Assembly: GCA_964468815.1 (NCBI GenBank)
Contig: CAYXWN010000003.1
Coordinates: forward strand, 11,781 to 75,780
Length of the DNA: 64,000 nucleotides
Direction: 5' to 3'
Origin: UMGS621 sp964468815
Lineage (GTDB): Bacteria > Bacillota > Clostridia > Christensenellales > Borkfalkiaceae
Numbering within the stretch: the first letter of the stretch is position 1; the number at the start of each line of letters is the position of its first letter. Position numbers and translations under genes: made by a program. The notes beneath the pieces are model-generated. The model ran no database searches. It was not told the origin of the DNA and saw nothing but the letters and a program-made list of their open reading frames with translations. Positions 33,172 to 41,597 of the stretch are shown here, piece after piece.

Positions 33172-35022
33172 ATGGAGATTCCGCAGGAATATTACGAATT
33201 GTTGGCGCGCTCCTTTCGTTCGCCGAAAGCCGCGATGACTGAAATTATTAATCTACAAGCGATTTTGAATCTTCCTAAGGGGACGGAACATTTTTTAAGC
33301 GATCTGCATGGAGAAGCGGATACGTTTTTGCATATTCTGAAAAACGCTTCCGGGGTAATTCGCACTAAGATCGAAACGATTTTCGATTACGTGCTTACTT
33401 CCCGTCAAAAGGACGATCTTGCCGCTCTTATTTATTATCCGGAAGAGCGTCTGACCGTCGTGAAACGACAAGAAAAGGATATGGACGAATGGTATCGACA
33501 AACGCTTTTGAAGTTGATCGAGGTTTTGAAAGTGGTTGCGTCCAAATATACGCGCAGTAAGGTTCGGAAAGCGTTGCCGCGCGATTATATGTACGTGATT
33601 GATGAATTGATCAATATGTCGCATCAGTCCATCAATAAGCAAAATTATTACGATAATATTATTTCTTCCATTATTGAGTTGAACGACGCCGATTCTTTCG
33701 TGATTGCCATGTGTGAATTGATTCAGCGACTTGCGATCGATCATTTGCATATTATCGGCGATATTTTCGATCGAGGTGACGGCGCGGACGTCATTGTCGA
33801 CCGCCTAATGCGGTATCATTCTCTGGATATTCAATGGGGAAATCACGACCTGTTATGGATCGGAGCGGCTTGCGGAAACGTCGCTTGCATTGCGAATATT
33901 ATTCGCATCAACTGTACGTATCGGAATTTGCAAATTTTAGAGAGTCGTTACGGCATCAATTTGCGCCCGTTAAGCACATATGCCGAAAAACGTTACGAAA
34001 ACGATCCGTGTAAAACTTTTCGGATTGACGACACCTACGATACCTCTGTTCCCTTTGATAAAAACGAGAATCTCGCGAAGATCAACAAGGCGATTACGGT
34101 CATTCAGTTAAAATTGGAAAACGCTCTAATTGCGGCGCACCCGGAGTTCGATATGGCGGATCGAGCGCTTTATCCGGAAACCGTTTTAACCGATGAAGAG
34201 CAAGCGATCGTGCATTTTTTGCAAGAGGAATTTATTCATTCTGCAAAGTTACAATCGCACATTCGTTTTTTGCTGGAAAAGGGGAGCATGTATCTCGTAT
34301 ACAACGGCAATCTTTTGATGCACGGGTGTGTTCCGACAAACGAGGACGGTTCGTTTACTTTCGTCAGCGTGGGGGATACGCGTTATTCGGGTAAGGCTCT
34401 TTACGATCGATTGGACCGTTTGGTACGGGACGCCTATCGGAAGCGCACGCCTTACGACGTGGACTATATGTGGTATCTTTGGTGTGGCAAAAATTCTCCC
34501 GTATACGGAAGAGATCGCATGATTACGTATGAAAAACATTTCGGCGATCCCAAGACGACGGAAACAAAAAATCCCTACTATACGTTCGTCAAGGAAGAGG
34601 CTTATTGCGAGAGAGTGTTGAACGAGTTCGGAACGGGCGGAAAATTTTCACATATCGTAAACGGACATATGCCCGTCAAGGTAAAAGACGGCGAAGCCCC
34701 CGAAAGCGCGAACGGAAAACATATTACCATTGACGGCGGTTTGGCAAAGGCGTATCATTCCAAGACGGGGATCGGCGGTTACACGCTGATCAGTAATTCG
34801 CAGGGGCTGTTTCTCGTCAGTCATGCGCCGTTTACGTCGGCAAAGGAATATATCGACAGTTTAGAGGATCTTCATTCTCGCAGTCGCACGTTACAGACGT
34901 ACGAACCGCGTATTTTGGTACGCGATACGGATACCGGCAAAAAAATGGCGGAAGAGATCGGCGTATTGAAACACATGTTAAAAGAATATTATAAAATGAA
35001 CGTTAGAGAGGAATCGAAATGA
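33172..35022 (+). CDS. fbp: Fructose-1,6-bisphosphatase, class III
   Basis: 616 residues, in the class III range (about 600-670). It hydrolyses fructose 1,6-bisphosphate for gluconeogenesis. Metallophosphoesterase motifs appear in order: FLSDLHGEADTF, IIGDIFDRGDGAD and IQWGNHDLLWIGAACGN, then a C-terminal NGHMPVKVKDGE/ITIDGGLAKAYH segment. Start by GGGAGGTT. Its stop overlaps asnA by four bases, an unusual pairing of sugar and amino-acid genes. Confidence 0.93.
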   Translation: MEIPQEYYELLARSFRSPKAAMTEIINLQAILNLPKGTEHFLSDLHGEADTFLHILKNASGVIRTKIETIFDYVLTSRQKDDLAALIYYPEERLTVVKRQEKDMDEWYRQTLLKLIEVLKVVASKYTRSKVRKALPRDYMYVIDELINMSHQSINKQNYYDNIISSIIELNDADSFVIAMCELIQRLAIDHLHIIGDIFDRGDGADVIVDRLMRYHSLDIQWGNHDLLWIGAACGNVACIANIIRINCTYRNLQILESRYGINLRPLSTYAEKRYENDPCKTFRIDDTYDTSVPFDKNENLAKINKAITVIQLKLENALIAAHPEFDMADRALYPETVLTDEEQAIVHFLQEEFIHSAKLQSHIRFLLEKGSMYLVYNGNLLMHGCVPTNEDGSFTFVSVGDTRYSGKALYDRLDRLVRDAYRKRTPYDVDYMWYLWCGKNSPVYGRDRMITYEKHFGDPKTTETKNPYYTFVKEEAYCERVLNEFGTGGKFSHIVNGHMPVKVKDGEAPESANGKHITIDGGLAKAYHSKTGIGGYTLISNSQGLFLVSHAPFTSAKEYIDSLEDLHSRSRTLQTYEPRILVRDTDTGKKMAEEIGVLKHMLKEYYKMNVREESK

Positions 35023-35993
35023 GTTTGACTTTATTGGAAACCGAAGTTGCAATCAAGGCGATCAAGGACGGCTTTGAAAAGGAACTTGCGAAACAGTTAA
35101 AATTAACGCGCGTTTCCGCGCCGTTGTTCGTGCATCCCGAAACGGGGTTAAACGACACCTTAAACGGCGTCGAACGCCCGGTCGCATTTGCAGCGAACGG
35201 TATAGACGGAGAACTTGAAATCGTGCAATCGCTCGCAAAATGGAAACGAAACGCGTTGGTTCGCTACGGATTTTCGGCAGGGACTGGGCTTTATACGGAT
35301 ATGAACGCGATACGTCGGGACGAAACCGCCGATGCGCTTCATTCTTATTACGTCGATCAATGGGATTGGGAGAAGATCATTGAACCCAAACAACGCAATT
35401 ATACCTACTTAAAGACGGTTGTTCGCGCGGTCTATTCGGCGATCAAGCGCATTGCTGCGCAGGTGACGAAGCAATACCCGTCGTTGACGTTCGATTTACC
35501 CAAAGAAATTACCTTTGTCTCCACAAAGGAGTTGGAAAAGACGTATCCCGCGCTTTCTCCGCGCGAGCGCGAAAACGCTTTCGTCAAGACGTATCGCGCG
35601 GTATTCGTTTATCAAATCGGTTGGCCGCTTTCGGATAAAAAGCCGCACGACGGCAGAGCCGCCGACTATGACGATTGGAAGTTAAACGGCGATATTTTGC
35701 TATGGCACGAACCGCTTGATTGCGCACTTGAAATCTCTTCGATGGGGATTCGCGTCAATGCGGATTCGTTGGTGAAACAGTTGAAATACAAAAAAGAACT
35801 CGATAAACTTGAAAATCCTTATTGTAAAGACGTTTTAGAAGGTCGTTTGCCGCTTACGGTCGGCGGCGGAATCGGTCAGTCCCGTCTTTGTATGTTTTTC
35901 TTAAAAAAACGTCATATCGGCGAGGTGCAGGCTTCCGTATGGAGCGAGGCAGAGGAAGCTGCGGCGAAAAAAGAAGGGATTACGTTGTTATAA
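35019..35993 (+). CDS. asnA: Aspartate-ammonia ligase (asparagine synthetase A)
   Basis: 324 residues, full length. It makes asparagine from aspartate, ammonia and ATP (releasing AMP and PPi), with a class II tRNA-synthetase-like fold. Recognised by SLTLLETEVAIKAIKDGFEK, FSAGTGLYTDMNAIRRDE and the C-terminal TVGGGIGQSRLCMFFLKKRH (motif 3 arginine). Translationally coupled to fbp. TcdA starts four bases after its stop. Confidence 0.93.
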   Translation: MSLTLLETEVAIKAIKDGFEKELAKQLKLTRVSAPLFVHPETGLNDTLNGVERPVAFAANGIDGELEIVQSLAKWKRNALVRYGFSAGTGLYTDMNAIRRDETADALHSYYVDQWDWEKIIEPKQRNYTYLKTVVRAVYSAIKRIAAQVTKQYPSLTFDLPKEITFVSTKELEKTYPALSPRERENAFVKTYRAVFVYQIGWPLSDKKPHDGRAADYDDWKLNGDILLWHEPLDCALEISSMGIRVNADSLVKQLKYKKELDKLENPYCKDVLEGRLPLTVGGGIGQSRLCMFFLKKRHIGEVQASVWSEAEEAAAKKEGITLL

Positions 35994-35997
35994 CAAG

Positions 35998-36681
35998 ATG
36001 GATTTTTCACGTACGATTTCCCTTATCGGGGAAGATGCCTTTGCTAAATTAAAGCGCGCAAAGGTCGCCGTATTCGGCTTGGGCGGCGTTGGAAGTTACG
36101 TTGCGGAGTCGCTTGCGCGTTGCGGAGTCGGAACGCTTGTACTGATCGATGCCGATACCGTGGAGGAGAGCAACTGCAACCGTCAACTCGTCGCTCTTCG
36201 CTCGACGATAGGAAAAAACAAGGTTGACGTGATGCGCGAGCGGATTGCGGATATCAATCCTGTATGTAACGTTCTCGCGTATCCGACGTTTTATTTGCCC
36301 GAAAATGCGGAAGAATTTCACCTTTCGGAGTATGACGCCGTAGCGGATGCAATCGACACCGTGACGGCAAAAATCGAACTTGCCGTTCGCGCCGAACGGG
36401 AAGGCTTTTATTTGATTTCCGCCATGGGGACGGGGAATAAACTCGATCCGTCGCGATTTGAGGCAGCGGATATTTACAGCACGTCCGTTTGTCCGCTTGC
36501 TCGTGTGATGAGAAGAGAGTTGAAAGCGCGCGGCGTAAAAGGGCTTCGCGTAGTTTATTCTAAGGAAGAACCGCGGGTTTCGGCGTTCGGGCGTACCCCC
36601 GGCAGCATTGCGTTCGTGCCGTCGGTTGCCGGACTGATGATGGCCGGCGAGATCGTTCGTTATCTTTCGGAAAGGGGGTAA
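35998..36681 (+). CDS. tcdA: tRNA threonylcarbamoyladenosine dehydratase (E1-like)
   Basis: 227 residues. An E1/ThiF-type adenylating enzyme: VFGLGGVGSYVAESLARCGV (nucleotide loop), LIDADTVEESNCNRQ and NPVCNV. TcdA cyclises t6A in tRNA to ct6A using ATP. The GNKLDPSRFEAADIYSTSVC stretch with its Cys is typical of TcdA rather than ThiF or MoeB. The ribosome site is weak, consistent with coupling to asnA. Confidence 0.85.
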   Translation: MDFSRTISLIGEDAFAKLKRAKVAVFGLGGVGSYVAESLARCGVGTLVLIDADTVEESNCNRQLVALRSTIGKNKVDVMRERIADINPVCNVLAYPTFYLPENAEEFHLSEYDAVADAIDTVTAKIELAVRAEREGFYLISAMGTGNKLDPSRFEAADIYSTSVCPLARVMRRELKARGVKGLRVVYSKEEPRVSAFGRTPGSIAFVPSVAGLMMAGEIVRYLSERG

Positions 36682-36684
36682 ATT

Positions 36685-37113
36685 ATGGAATATGCAAGAA
36701 ACGGAAATTTTTTGATCGTTCGTTTGAATCGCGGAGAAGAAATTCTTTCTTCGGTCGCCGCGGTTTGCGAAAAAGAGCATGTTGATTCTGCGTCTGTTGT
36801 CGGAATCGGCGCAGTCGATTATTGCAAGGTAGGAATTTACCAAGTCGAAACGCGCGAATACCGTTCGCAAGAATTGTTCGGCGAACGGGAAATCACCTCG
36901 TTAGTCGGAAACGTCTCTTTAAAAGACGGGGTGCGGTATTATCATTTTCACATTGCGGTCGGCGGAGCGGATTTGACGGTACTCGGCGGACATTTAACCG
37001 AAGCGCGCATTTCCGCGACGGCGGAACTTTACGTTACGGTTTTTCCGATTACGGCAACGCGCGAGACAGACGAAACTCTCGGCTTGAATTTATTGCAATT
37101 TCCCACGTTTTGA
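36685..37113 (+). CDS. PPC (DUF296) domain protein
   Basis: 142 residues, the whole length a PPC/DUF296 domain. NGNFLIVRLNRGEEI opens it, GNVSLKDGVRYYHFHIAV with a probable metal-binding HxH follows, then GADLTVLGGHL. Bacterial members are trimeric and of uncertain function; plant AT-hook proteins use the same domain. It begins four bases after tcdA. Confidence 0.8.
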   Translation: MEYARNGNFLIVRLNRGEEILSSVAAVCEKEHVDSASVVGIGAVDYCKVGIYQVETREYRSQELFGEREITSLVGNVSLKDGVRYYHFHIAVGGADLTVLGGHLTEARISATAELYVTVFPITATRETDETLGLNLLQFPTF

Positions 37114-37335
37114 GAGGAAATGACGCAAATAAAGGACTATTTACGGCAGAGAGGGCATTGACTGCCGATGGCTGAATGAGAAAATGGTTTGGTTGCTCGT
37201 TTTGCGATTTTGCGGACGATGCGGCGGAAGTTGGTATCCGTGGGAACGCTCTTATTATGATATCAATGTGACGGATAGTCGCGATTTGAAGATTGCGTCG
37301 CACAAGATCGGGGTGTTGATTCGAATCCTCGTATA
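37114..37335. other. Flank of the integrated element, no gene recognised
   Basis: About 220 bases between the PPC gene and the left inverted repeat. An open frame from 37184 has no ribosome site and no recognisable product. The left attachment site of the integrase should lie here, but the core was not identified. Confidence 0.4.
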
Positions 37336-37350
37336 TTACAAGGTATCGCC
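37336..37350 (+). repeat. Left copy of the element's 15-bp inverted repeat
   Basis: TTACAAGGTATCGCC, 36 bases before the integrase start codon. Confidence 0.8.
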
Positions 37351-37386
37351 GAATGCTCTCAAAGAGTAAAAGGACGGTAAAAAGAA

Positions 37387-38316
37387 ATGACAAAAACGGT
37401 AAAAGAAAAGGAATTTGAAAGGCGATTTGAACGAATTGAAAGCAATCTTGAAAGTATAATAGGAATATTAAAGGACGGGAAAAAGCCCGCCCGTGATATT
37501 CCTATGTTTTACGAGTATTTAGATTTATGGCTTACGGAAACGAAAGCCCCGAAAATAACGGCAAAAAGTTTAAAAATTTTAGCAAGTGGCGTAAATAACT
37601 ATATTAAGCCTAATATAGAAAATAAGCGACTTGACGAAATCAAAGCAAGCGAAATGCTTATTGCGATAGATAAAGTCCCGTATAGTTATATGCGACAAGT
37701 CGTGTATAGTATTTTTCGTGCGGTGTTTAAGCGTGCCTATCAGTTTGACATATTAAGCGAAAACCCCGCCGAAAAATTAGATTTTGTAAAACACGTTAGA
37801 CAAAAAGGCAAAGCCCTAACGAAAAACGAGCAAACGGAATTTGTTAAAGCAATAAGCAAAGATAATAAGTACCGCCCGTTGTGGCTCTTTTATCTTCTTT
37901 CGGGTTGTCGGTGTTCGGAAATTTTAGCGATAAAATGGACGGATGTTGACAACGAGCAAAAGCGAATTTTTATTCGTGGAACAAAAACCGAAAGTGCTGA
38001 AAGATATATACCCCTATTTCCACAAATAGCGGAAATTCTAAAAGAATTACCGCAAACAAGCGAATATATTTTTCCGTATACGCAAAGGGCGATACAATGG
38101 AATTTTGACAAGATACGAGAGAAAAACGGCTTTGAGTTCCGTATACACGATTTAAGGCATACATTTGCTACAAGGTGTTTAGAAAGCGGAATAAGTTTGA
38201 ACACGGTTCAAAAGTGGCTCGGGCATAAAAGTAGCGTAACGACTGCGGGTATATATCAACACGTTTTGACGGACTTTGAAAAAGAAGAAGCAAAGCGATT
38301 TAACCCGAAAATTTAA
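37387..38316 (+). CDS. Tyrosine recombinase/integrase
   Basis: 309 residues; start at 37387 behind AAAAGGACGGTAAAA. An N-terminal coiled stretch, a SAM-like core-binding domain (residues 35-125) and a catalytic domain. The catalytic set is visible: Arg in LSGCRCSEILAIKW, IHDLRHTFATRC (HxxR), WLGHKSS (His) and the tyrosine in TAGIYQHV. It belongs to the Tn916/phage Int group. It would integrate and excise the element. Confidence 0.92.
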   Translation: MTKTVKEKEFERRFERIESNLESIIGILKDGKKPARDIPMFYEYLDLWLTETKAPKITAKSLKILASGVNNYIKPNIENKRLDEIKASEMLIAIDKVPYSYMRQVVYSIFRAVFKRAYQFDILSENPAEKLDFVKHVRQKGKALTKNEQTEFVKAISKDNKYRPLWLFYLLSGCRCSEILAIKWTDVDNEQKRIFIRGTKTESAERYIPLFPQIAEILKELPQTSEYIFPYTQRAIQWNFDKIREKNGFEFRIHDLRHTFATRCLESGISLNTVQKWLGHKSSVTTAGIYQHVLTDFEKEEAKRFNPKI

Positions 38317-38326
38317 GAGAAAGAAA

Positions 38327-38366
38327 AAAGGCGAATCGGCAACAAGGTTGCGGAATCGCCTTTTTG
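38327..38366. terminator. Bidirectional terminator between integrase and repressor
   Basis: AAAGGCGA...GGCAAC pairs with GTTGC...TCGCCTTT around AAG, with T runs on both strands; serves the two convergent genes. Confidence 0.75.
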
Positions 38367-38633
38367 TTATATTAGATTATCAATGTTAAATAATTCGTTA
38401 GCGTCTATATCGTAAACCCACATTAAATTAAAAAGGTCATATATGCTTGGTTCTCTTCTTCCTTGTTCCCAGTTTGCGTATGTGCTAATTGGCACGCCGA
38501 GTTTTTTAGCGACGGTTTTTTGTGAGTAGTTTTTTTCTGCTCTAATCGATTTTAATTTATCGCTAAAAATTTCTTTAAAAATTTCTATGAGGTTTTTGTT
38601 TTCTTCGTTCATAAGTTGTTTTAGAGTTTTCAT
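38367..38633 (-). CDS. XRE-family repressor of the element
   Basis: 88 residues; AGGAG at 38646-38650 precedes the start. The Cro/C1 helix-turn-helix lies in the second half (RAEKNYSQKTVAKKLGVPIS, TYANWEQGRREPS). It is divergent from the small-gene operon, with four dyad operators in the shared intergenic region, so it probably represses that operon and controls itself. Confidence 0.85.
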   Translation of the reverse strand: MKTLKQLMNEENKNLIEIFKEIFSDKLKSIRAEKNYSQKTVAKKLGVPISTYANWEQGRREPSIYDLFNLMWVYDIDANELFNIDNLI

Positions 38634-38688
38634 TTTTTATTTGCACTCCTAAAAAATGTTTGCTTGTAATAATAATTTTAACATAAAA

Positions 38689-38790
38689 TAGTCAAAATGA
38701 CTTGACGATAGTCAAAGTGACCACTATAATAATATATGTAGTCGTAATGACTACAAAAAATTTTAATTTTTAGATAGTCAAAAAGACTAT
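38689..38790. promoter_or_regulatory. Four dyad operators TAGTC-N5-GACTA
   Basis: Centres near 38696, 38716, 38746 and 38782. The best are GTAGTCGTAATGACTAC (38738-38754) and ATAGTCAAAAAGACTAT (38774-38790); the first two (38689-38703, 38709-38723) are imperfect on their right side. They surround the -35 and -10 of the rightward promoter, the classic layout of a phage-type genetic switch. Confidence 0.85.
38702..38730 (+). promoter_or_regulatory. Sigma-A promoter of the element's rightward operon
   Basis: TTGACG (38702-38707), 17 bases, TATAAT (38725-38730). An operator covers the spacer and another overlaps the -35. Confidence 0.85.
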
Positions 38791-38810
38791 AAAGGACGGT
38801 AAAAGGCGAA

Positions 38811-39062
38811 ATGAAGAAAAAGCGACGGACCACGGCAAGACAAAATGACGACGAAAAGTTGTTGCGATATGGCGTAACGGTGTTTTTAAGCAATAAAGAA
38901 GTAGACGTTATAACGATTGAAAATCGTTCGGGGTGTATTTCTTTAAGGCGTAGAGAGATACCGCAAAGAGATATACAAGCAATAGGCTTTACGGCAAATT
39001 TTGACGAAGACAACGACTATTACGAAGAAGACAAAAAAGCCCACGCAAAGCGGTTTAAGTGA
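38811..39062 (+). CDS. Small basic/acidic protein of the element
   Basis: 83 residues, first gene of the rightward operon, leader AAAGGACGGTAAAA at 38791-38804. The N-terminus is basic (MKKKRRTTARQNDDEKLLR) and the end acidic then basic (DEDNDYYEEDKKAHAKRFK). By position it could be an excisionase or antirepressor, but no motif shows it. No family recognised. Confidence 0.6.
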   Translation: MKKKRRTTARQNDDEKLLRYGVTVFLSNKEVDVITIENRSGCISLRRREIPQRDIQAIGFTANFDEDNDYYEEDKKAHAKRFK

Positions 39063-39155
39063 AACGGTAGCCAAAAGGCTATAAACCGCACGGGGTGGGC
39101 GAAATAAAACAAGAAAAGAAAAAAAACGAAAAATAAAAAAGGACGGTAAAAGACA

Positions 39156-39554
39156 ATGAAAAATTTAACTTTAATTAGAGAGAGTTTTGACGGAAAGGAC
39201 GGCAAAAAGTATTGGGCGTATATGGTAAGGGGCAATGTAAGGGGGCGTGAAGTCAAAGTTGATTTCGTGCCAAAAGACATTGGCGGATACGAGCCATTAG
39301 ACATAGTTTTTGACGTGCAAGACAAAGCCGAACTAATTATAGGACAAGAGCAAATAACGGACAGTTACGGCAATAAGAATACATACACTACCTACAAAGC
39401 GCAAAACGTGGACGAGTTCGGCATAGTTTACGACTGCGGAATAAAACCGCAACGAGATAGCGACAAATCATTGCTTGCAATGCTTTTGAACGTGTTAAAC
39501 GCACAAGCGAAAGCGGAAGAAGAAAAGAAAGCAAAGGACGGTAAAAGGCAATGA
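39156..39554 (+). CDS. Conserved-looking protein of the element, possible ssDNA-binding partner of Rep
   Basis: 132 residues with the AAAGGACGGTAAAA leader. It appears beta-rich (LTLIRESFDGKDGKKYWAYM, GREVKVDFVPKDIGGYEPLD) and ends in a charged helix (AKAEEEKKAKDGKRQ). Small beta proteins beside rolling-circle Rep genes often bind single-stranded DNA; that role here is inference. No family recognised. Confidence 0.6.
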   Translation: MKNLTLIRESFDGKDGKKYWAYMVRGNVRGREVKVDFVPKDIGGYEPLDIVFDVQDKAELIIGQEQITDSYGNKNTYTTYKAQNVDEFGIVYDCGIKPQRDSDKSLLAMLLNVLNAQAKAEEEKKAKDGKRQ

Positions 39555-39643
39555 AAAAGCCATACACAAAACCCGAAATAAAGATAATTTCAAGTGATAC
39601 AAACGGGGGTAAACATTATGAAACCGAGTTTGCCGACAGTTGA
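39551..39643 (+). CDS. Possible 30-residue peptide of the element
   Basis: ATG at 39551 follows a copy of the AAAGGACGGTAAAA leader (39533-39546) at the same spacing as the other element genes. It overlaps the preceding stop and the following sigma gene. The peptide begins MKKPYTKPEIKIISSD. Its YTKPEI resembles the Y-x-x-P-x-[LI] leader motif of some lasso-peptide precursors, but no processing genes are present. It may simply couple translation to the sigma gene. Confidence 0.4.
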   Translation: MKKPYTKPEIKIISSDTNGGKHYETEFADS

Positions 39644-40259
39644 AGACATAGAAAAAATAAAAAAAGGTGATAACGAAATAATCTTCAAATACTATTTGCA
39701 AAATTATGAGTTTATAAAAATGGTTGCAAAGTCCTATTGTCGCAAAAATAGATTGCGCAACAATCTATTTGAAGACATAACACAAGAGTGTTTATTGTAT
39801 TTTCAAAAGTTTAATTTTGAAAATGCGGTAAGGTTTATACGCTCTATCAGTGATATAGCCGTATATGTCCGTTGGGGCGGTGAAAGAGTTTATCACCAAG
39901 TAAGGCAAGGTAACACTGAAATATTAACAATACTTGACGAGCCTATAAGCCGAGAGAAACGGCACGGCGGAGAGCCTGAAACATTAGGCGAAACAATTGT
40001 TGCGCCGTATGACATTATAGAAGAACTCGAGCCGACCAAACGATATACAGACGAAATATATAAACTTGCGCAAAGTTATATGACCGAAAGAGAAAAACAA
40101 GCATTTGAATATTTTTACTATACGGATTTAACGGCACGGGAAATCGGCGCAATAATGGGCATAACGATAAACGGCGCACAATCATTAAAAAATAACTATA
40201 TGCGAAAATTGAAACGAAATTCGCAAGAATTTAGCGAAAGGCTTTTAAGTATAAAATAA
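39618..40259 (+). CDS. Sigma-70/ECF-like factor of the element
   Basis: 213 residues; ATG 39618 with GGGGGT upstream. A region 2-like part (NNLFEDITQECLLYFQKF) and a region 4-like helix-turn-helix (MTEREKQAFEYFYYTDLTAR, IMGITINGAQSLKNNY) flank a long linker. Such factors in mobile elements drive late or excision genes. No cognate promoter motif was identified. Confidence 0.75.
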   Translation: MKPSLPTVEDIEKIKKGDNEIIFKYYLQNYEFIKMVAKSYCRKNRLRNNLFEDITQECLLYFQKFNFENAVRFIRSISDIAVYVRWGGERVYHQVRQGNTEILTILDEPISREKRHGGEPETLGETIVAPYDIIEELEPTKRYTDEIYKLAQSYMTEREKQAFEYFYYTDLTAREIGAIMGITINGAQSLKNNYMRKLKRNSQEFSERLLSIK

Positions 40260-40552
40260 GAGAAAACGGAAACGGAACGGCGACGGCGTAAAACGGCAAA
40301 TAGCCTTTATAACGGCAAGGCAAAAAGAGAAAATAAAAGGTTTATCTTTTTAGATTGCAGAAGGCAAAAGAAAAAATAAAAAACGTAAAAAGTAAGTTTA
40401 CGGTTTTATATCGTAGCATACGACTAACGAAAAGCAACCCGAAAAGACGGTATAAAATGCGTTTTGTCAATAGGCAATTGGAATAAATAGCGTAGCGGTT
40501 TATGCCGAGAAAACTATTGACGGAACGCAAGTAAACGCTAAAAAGGAACGCT
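40260..40552. other. Purine-rich leader upstream of rep
   Basis: 293 bases, A/G-rich, with short hairpins (TCGTA-GCA-TACGA near 40414). An origin or control region for Rep is possible but no conserved nick site was recognised. Confidence 0.4.
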
Positions 40553-41590
40553 ATGTTTATAACCGCAAAACGCCCCACACTTGAACAACTCCCCGGCAAT
40601 TTCAAAATACCTTTTTTTGACGAACCAAAAAAAATATTGTGTAAAGTATATAACGATGGCGGGCATTATATTGCAACACCATACATACCCCAAAGAGTGC
40701 CAAAGAAAAAAGCAAAAGAAGAAGTGCAAGAAATTTTTGACAGCCTTTACGCAACGGCGATAAAGGACGGTAAAAATGAGAAAGAAACAAAAAGTTTTTT
40801 ATTTGATAATTTATGCCCCTTTTTTGAAAATGACGAAGAAACGGAAATTTTCATAAAAGAGCAAATAAAACGCAAAGCGTTTAATTTGTACCAACGCAAA
40901 AAAAGGTTTAAGCGTAAAGCCTACTTGAATGCTTGGACGCATTTTATCACTATAACATATAGCGATAAAATGCTAAATGAAGAAGACTTCCGCAAAAAAT
41001 TGCGTAAGTGCTTATGCAATTTTCATACCCGTAGGGGTTGGCGATATATGGGCGTATTTGAAAGAGCACCCGAAACGGGGCGTTTACATTTTCACGCACT
41101 TTTATATGTGCCTGTGGGTGAAATGATAGGCGACTTGACGGAAAAGCAAGATTATAGCACAAAACAACACAAAATGCAAAAAACTATTGAAAATAGTTTT
41201 TTTGCGGAAAAATTCGGGCGCAACGACTTTAAGGAAATAACGCAAGGCGAATTACGAAAAGGTAATACGCTTGCCTATCTTTTGAAATATATTCAAAAGA
41301 CGGGCGAACGTATTGTTTACAGTAGAAATATACCCGAATATATCTATAAAGCAATAGACAAAAAAGACATAGCAAGCGAAATGCAAGATTTCGTGTTAAA
41401 GTATGTTTTATTTGATGACGTTATAGACTGGGAAAAAGATGTTGCGCACATAACATACGAACAAATAGACATTTTCGAACTAATGCGAAAAACTGCCCCA
41501 AAAGAGAAAAAACAAAGGCGGAAAACGGCGCAAAAGCAAGGCGGGTTAGCCGTTTTGCCCGTTTCCCCTTTGCGTTCTTGTTGGGCTTAA
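40553..41590 (+). CDS. HUH rolling-circle replication initiator (ssDNA-phage-like)
   Basis: 345 residues; start after AAGGAACGCT. Rolling-circle motifs appear in order: WTHFITITYSD (motif I), GRLHFHALLYVP (motif II, H-x-H) and NTLAYLLKYIQKTG (motif III, with Tyr/Lys). This arrangement is closest to the replication-associated proteins of Microviridae-like ssDNA phages and related plasmids. Rep would nick one strand at an origin and restart replication. The N-terminal 100 residues and the basic tail (KEKKQRRKTAQKQGG) are unassigned. Confidence 0.8.
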   Translation: MFITAKRPTLEQLPGNFKIPFFDEPKKILCKVYNDGGHYIATPYIPQRVPKKKAKEEVQEIFDSLYATAIKDGKNEKETKSFLFDNLCPFFENDEETEIFIKEQIKRKAFNLYQRKKRFKRKAYLNAWTHFITITYSDKMLNEEDFRKKLRKCLCNFHTRRGWRYMGVFERAPETGRLHFHALLYVPVGEMIGDLTEKQDYSTKQHKMQKTIENSFFAEKFGRNDFKEITQGELRKGNTLAYLLKYIQKTGERIVYSRNIPEYIYKAIDKKDIASEMQDFVLKYVLFDDVIDWEKDVAHITYEQIDIFELMRKTAPKEKKQRRKTAQKQGGLAVLPVSPLRSCWA

Positions 41591-41597
41591 CGCATAG

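Noticed and set aside
37300..37345. tRNA-like T-loop (GATTCGAATCC) as a possible integration target
   Set aside because: The position before TTCGAAT is A and does not pair with the following C. No acceptor, D or anticodon stems could be built and no CCA follows.
37184..37369. 61-codon frame in the left flank of the element
   Set aside because: No ribosome site and no family resemblance; it probably spans attachment-site DNA.
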